Shown here in pieces: positions 63,189-64,000 of a DNA stretch of 64,000 bases. Positions within the stretch are counted from its first letter, which is position 1. The number at the start of each line of letters is the position of its first letter. The notes under the pieces were generated by a model, which was not told the DNA's origin, did not search any database, and saw only the letters and a list, made by a program, of their open reading frames with translations. A program made the translations under genes and the position numbers. This DNA comes from MED-G16 sp964467915. GTDB taxonomy: Bacteria; Bacteroidota; Bacteroidia; Cytophagales; MED-G16. The stretch spans positions 1 to 64,000 of the forward strand of contig CAYXSW010000004.1 in assembly GCA_964467915.1 (NCBI GenBank). The letters run 5' to 3'.

Positions 63189-64000
63189 AACAAAGCTTTT
63201 GGACTACTATTGTAATTTATTTTGGTGTTCTTCTTGGCTTTATTAATTCTATAATACTGTTTCCTAAATTCTTAACGACAGAACAGATAGGTCTAATAAG
63301 GCAAATTATAAGTGCCTCAACAATTTTAATTCCTATTGCAACTTTTGGAGTAAGTTCTACTTATGTTAAATTTTATCCTCTTGTTAAAGAATCTACAAAA
63401 GAAAAAAAACAATTTTTTAGTCTTAATTTAATAATTACTCTAATCTTTTATTCAATTGTCTTGTTTTCTCTAATCTTTTTTTTAGATGAAATAGAATTGC
63501 TTTTCTCAGAAAAATCTCAATTGTTCTTTGAGTATTTCTATATAGTATATATCATTTTATTTATAATGAGTATAAGCACATTAATAGAATCGTATTTAAG
63601 AGCGAGATACGATACAATTCTAACAAATATAATCAATGGTGTATCTAATAGATTTTTTACAGCTGTAACTGTTATTCTTTTATCTTTATCAATTATAGAT
63701 TTTGATTTTTTAATAAATTTTCAAATCCTAGTATATTCTATTGGTCTTTTTATCCTAATTTATTATGCAAATAAAAAAGATAAATTATCCATTACTTTTA
63801 GTTTTGAGAAGATTAAAAAACATTTTAGTAAAATATTTAATTATAGCTCATATGCTTTTTTAGGATCTTTCTCGAATATAATAGTCCTTAATAGCGATGT
63901 TCTTATGGTTACAAGCTTACTTGGTTTAACACAAACAGGAATTTATACAACAGCATTTTATATTGGAATGATTATTGAAATACCAAGAAGAGCAATATCT
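63173..64000 (+). CDS. Polysaccharide/O-antigen flippase (MATE/Wzx-like), partial
   Basis: The ATG at 63173 overlaps the GT2 end by 16 bp. 276 codons are open to the right edge. Many hydrophobic helices: WTTIVIYFGVLLGFINSIIL, LITLIFYSIVLFSLIFFL, YFYIVYIILFIMSISTLIES, then YSSYAFLGSFSNIIVLNSDVLMVTSLLGLTQTGIYTTAFYIGMIIEIPRRAIS. This is the N-terminal half of an oligosaccharide flippase of the MVF/PST type, which moves lipid-linked glycans across the inner membrane. C-terminus lies outside the window. Confidence 0.9.
   Translation, partial: MGKILKQSFWTTIVIYFGVLLGFINSIILFPKFLTTEQIGLIRQIISASTILIPIATFGVSSTYVKFYPLVKESTKEKKQFFSLNLIITLIFYSIVLFSLIFFLDEIELLFSEKSQLFFEYFYIVYIILFIMSISTLIESYLRARYDTILTNIINGVSNRFFTAVTVILLSLSIIDFDFLINFQILVYSIGLFILIYYANKKDKLSITFSFEKIKKHFSKIFNYSSYAFLGSFSNIIVLNSDVLMVTSLLGLTQTGIYTTAFYIGMIIEIPRRAIS

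Overview
The window is a strongly AT-rich, gene-dense piece of a Bacteroidota chromosome, most likely a marine member of the Flavobacteriia. Supporting signs are a gliding-motility/T9SS type B C-terminal sorting domain, Bacteroidota-style promoter motifs (TTTG-N19-TAnnTTTG), many Cys-lipoproteins with short lipoboxes, GH97, sulfatase, CotH and DUF1343 proteins, and barely any intergenic space. It carries exactly 100 N at 1267-1366, so it is a scaffold from an assembly. I see no IS element, prophage, CRISPR array or rRNA. Species-level placement cannot be made from the sequence alone.

Layout. 1-1760: a secreted beta-propeller/Calx-beta protein (minus strand, runs off the left edge, contains the gap). 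1729-8372: small lipoproteins, a secreted DinB-fold protein, an MscS channel, a POT peptide transporter, an uncharacterised secreted protein and a D-threonine aldolase/D-serine dehydratase-like PLP enzyme. 8439-10974: an ECF sigma operon with a beta-barrel, a one-TM protein, a CpxP/Spy-like sensor and a YfcE-type phosphodiesterase. 10977-19517: housekeeping (a 52-residue basic protein, hisS, ybaB, pdhB, ffh) with a type B sorted protein, a glycosyltransferase and a large OmpA/TPR lipoprotein. 19602-28215: a YfhO-type membrane protein, two tandem stand-alone plug-like lipoproteins, a DUF1295 enzyme, an orphan GH97, a DUF4396 protein and a PepSY-like repeat lipoprotein. 28285-34275: a LOG-family protein, then a cluster of sulfatase, serine hydrolase, formylglycine-generating enzyme and, after one opposed gene, a sulfotransferase. 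34331-42688: DUF885, tRNA-Glu, gap, NAD salvage (pncA, pncB), an EamA transporter, a LolD-like ATPase, sucC and tRNA-Arg. 42696-53383: penicillin acylase family, a glutathione peroxidase, argS, Dpm1-like and GT4 glycosyltransferases, a LolC/E-like permease, CotH and FkbM. 53460-64000: DUF1343 (NamZ-like), fmt, folA, cinA, two LVIVD proteins, an acyltransferase E2, a double DUF2061 protein, folK, TSUP, GT2 and the start of a glycan flippase.

How it works together. The content suits a particle- or polymer-feeding aerobic heterotroph: surface and secreted hydrolases (GH97, sulfatase with its own maturase, DUF1343 muramidase, penicillin acylase family, peptide transporter) sit among central metabolism and translation genes. 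The most unusual local features are the sulfatase/FGE cluster with both FGE cysteines intact, the paired plug-only lipoproteins, a tRNA-Arg embedded between two protein genes, an apparent split LVIVD protein, and a rule-like abutting or overlap of convergent stop codons. No single locus is clearly a new defence or mobile system.
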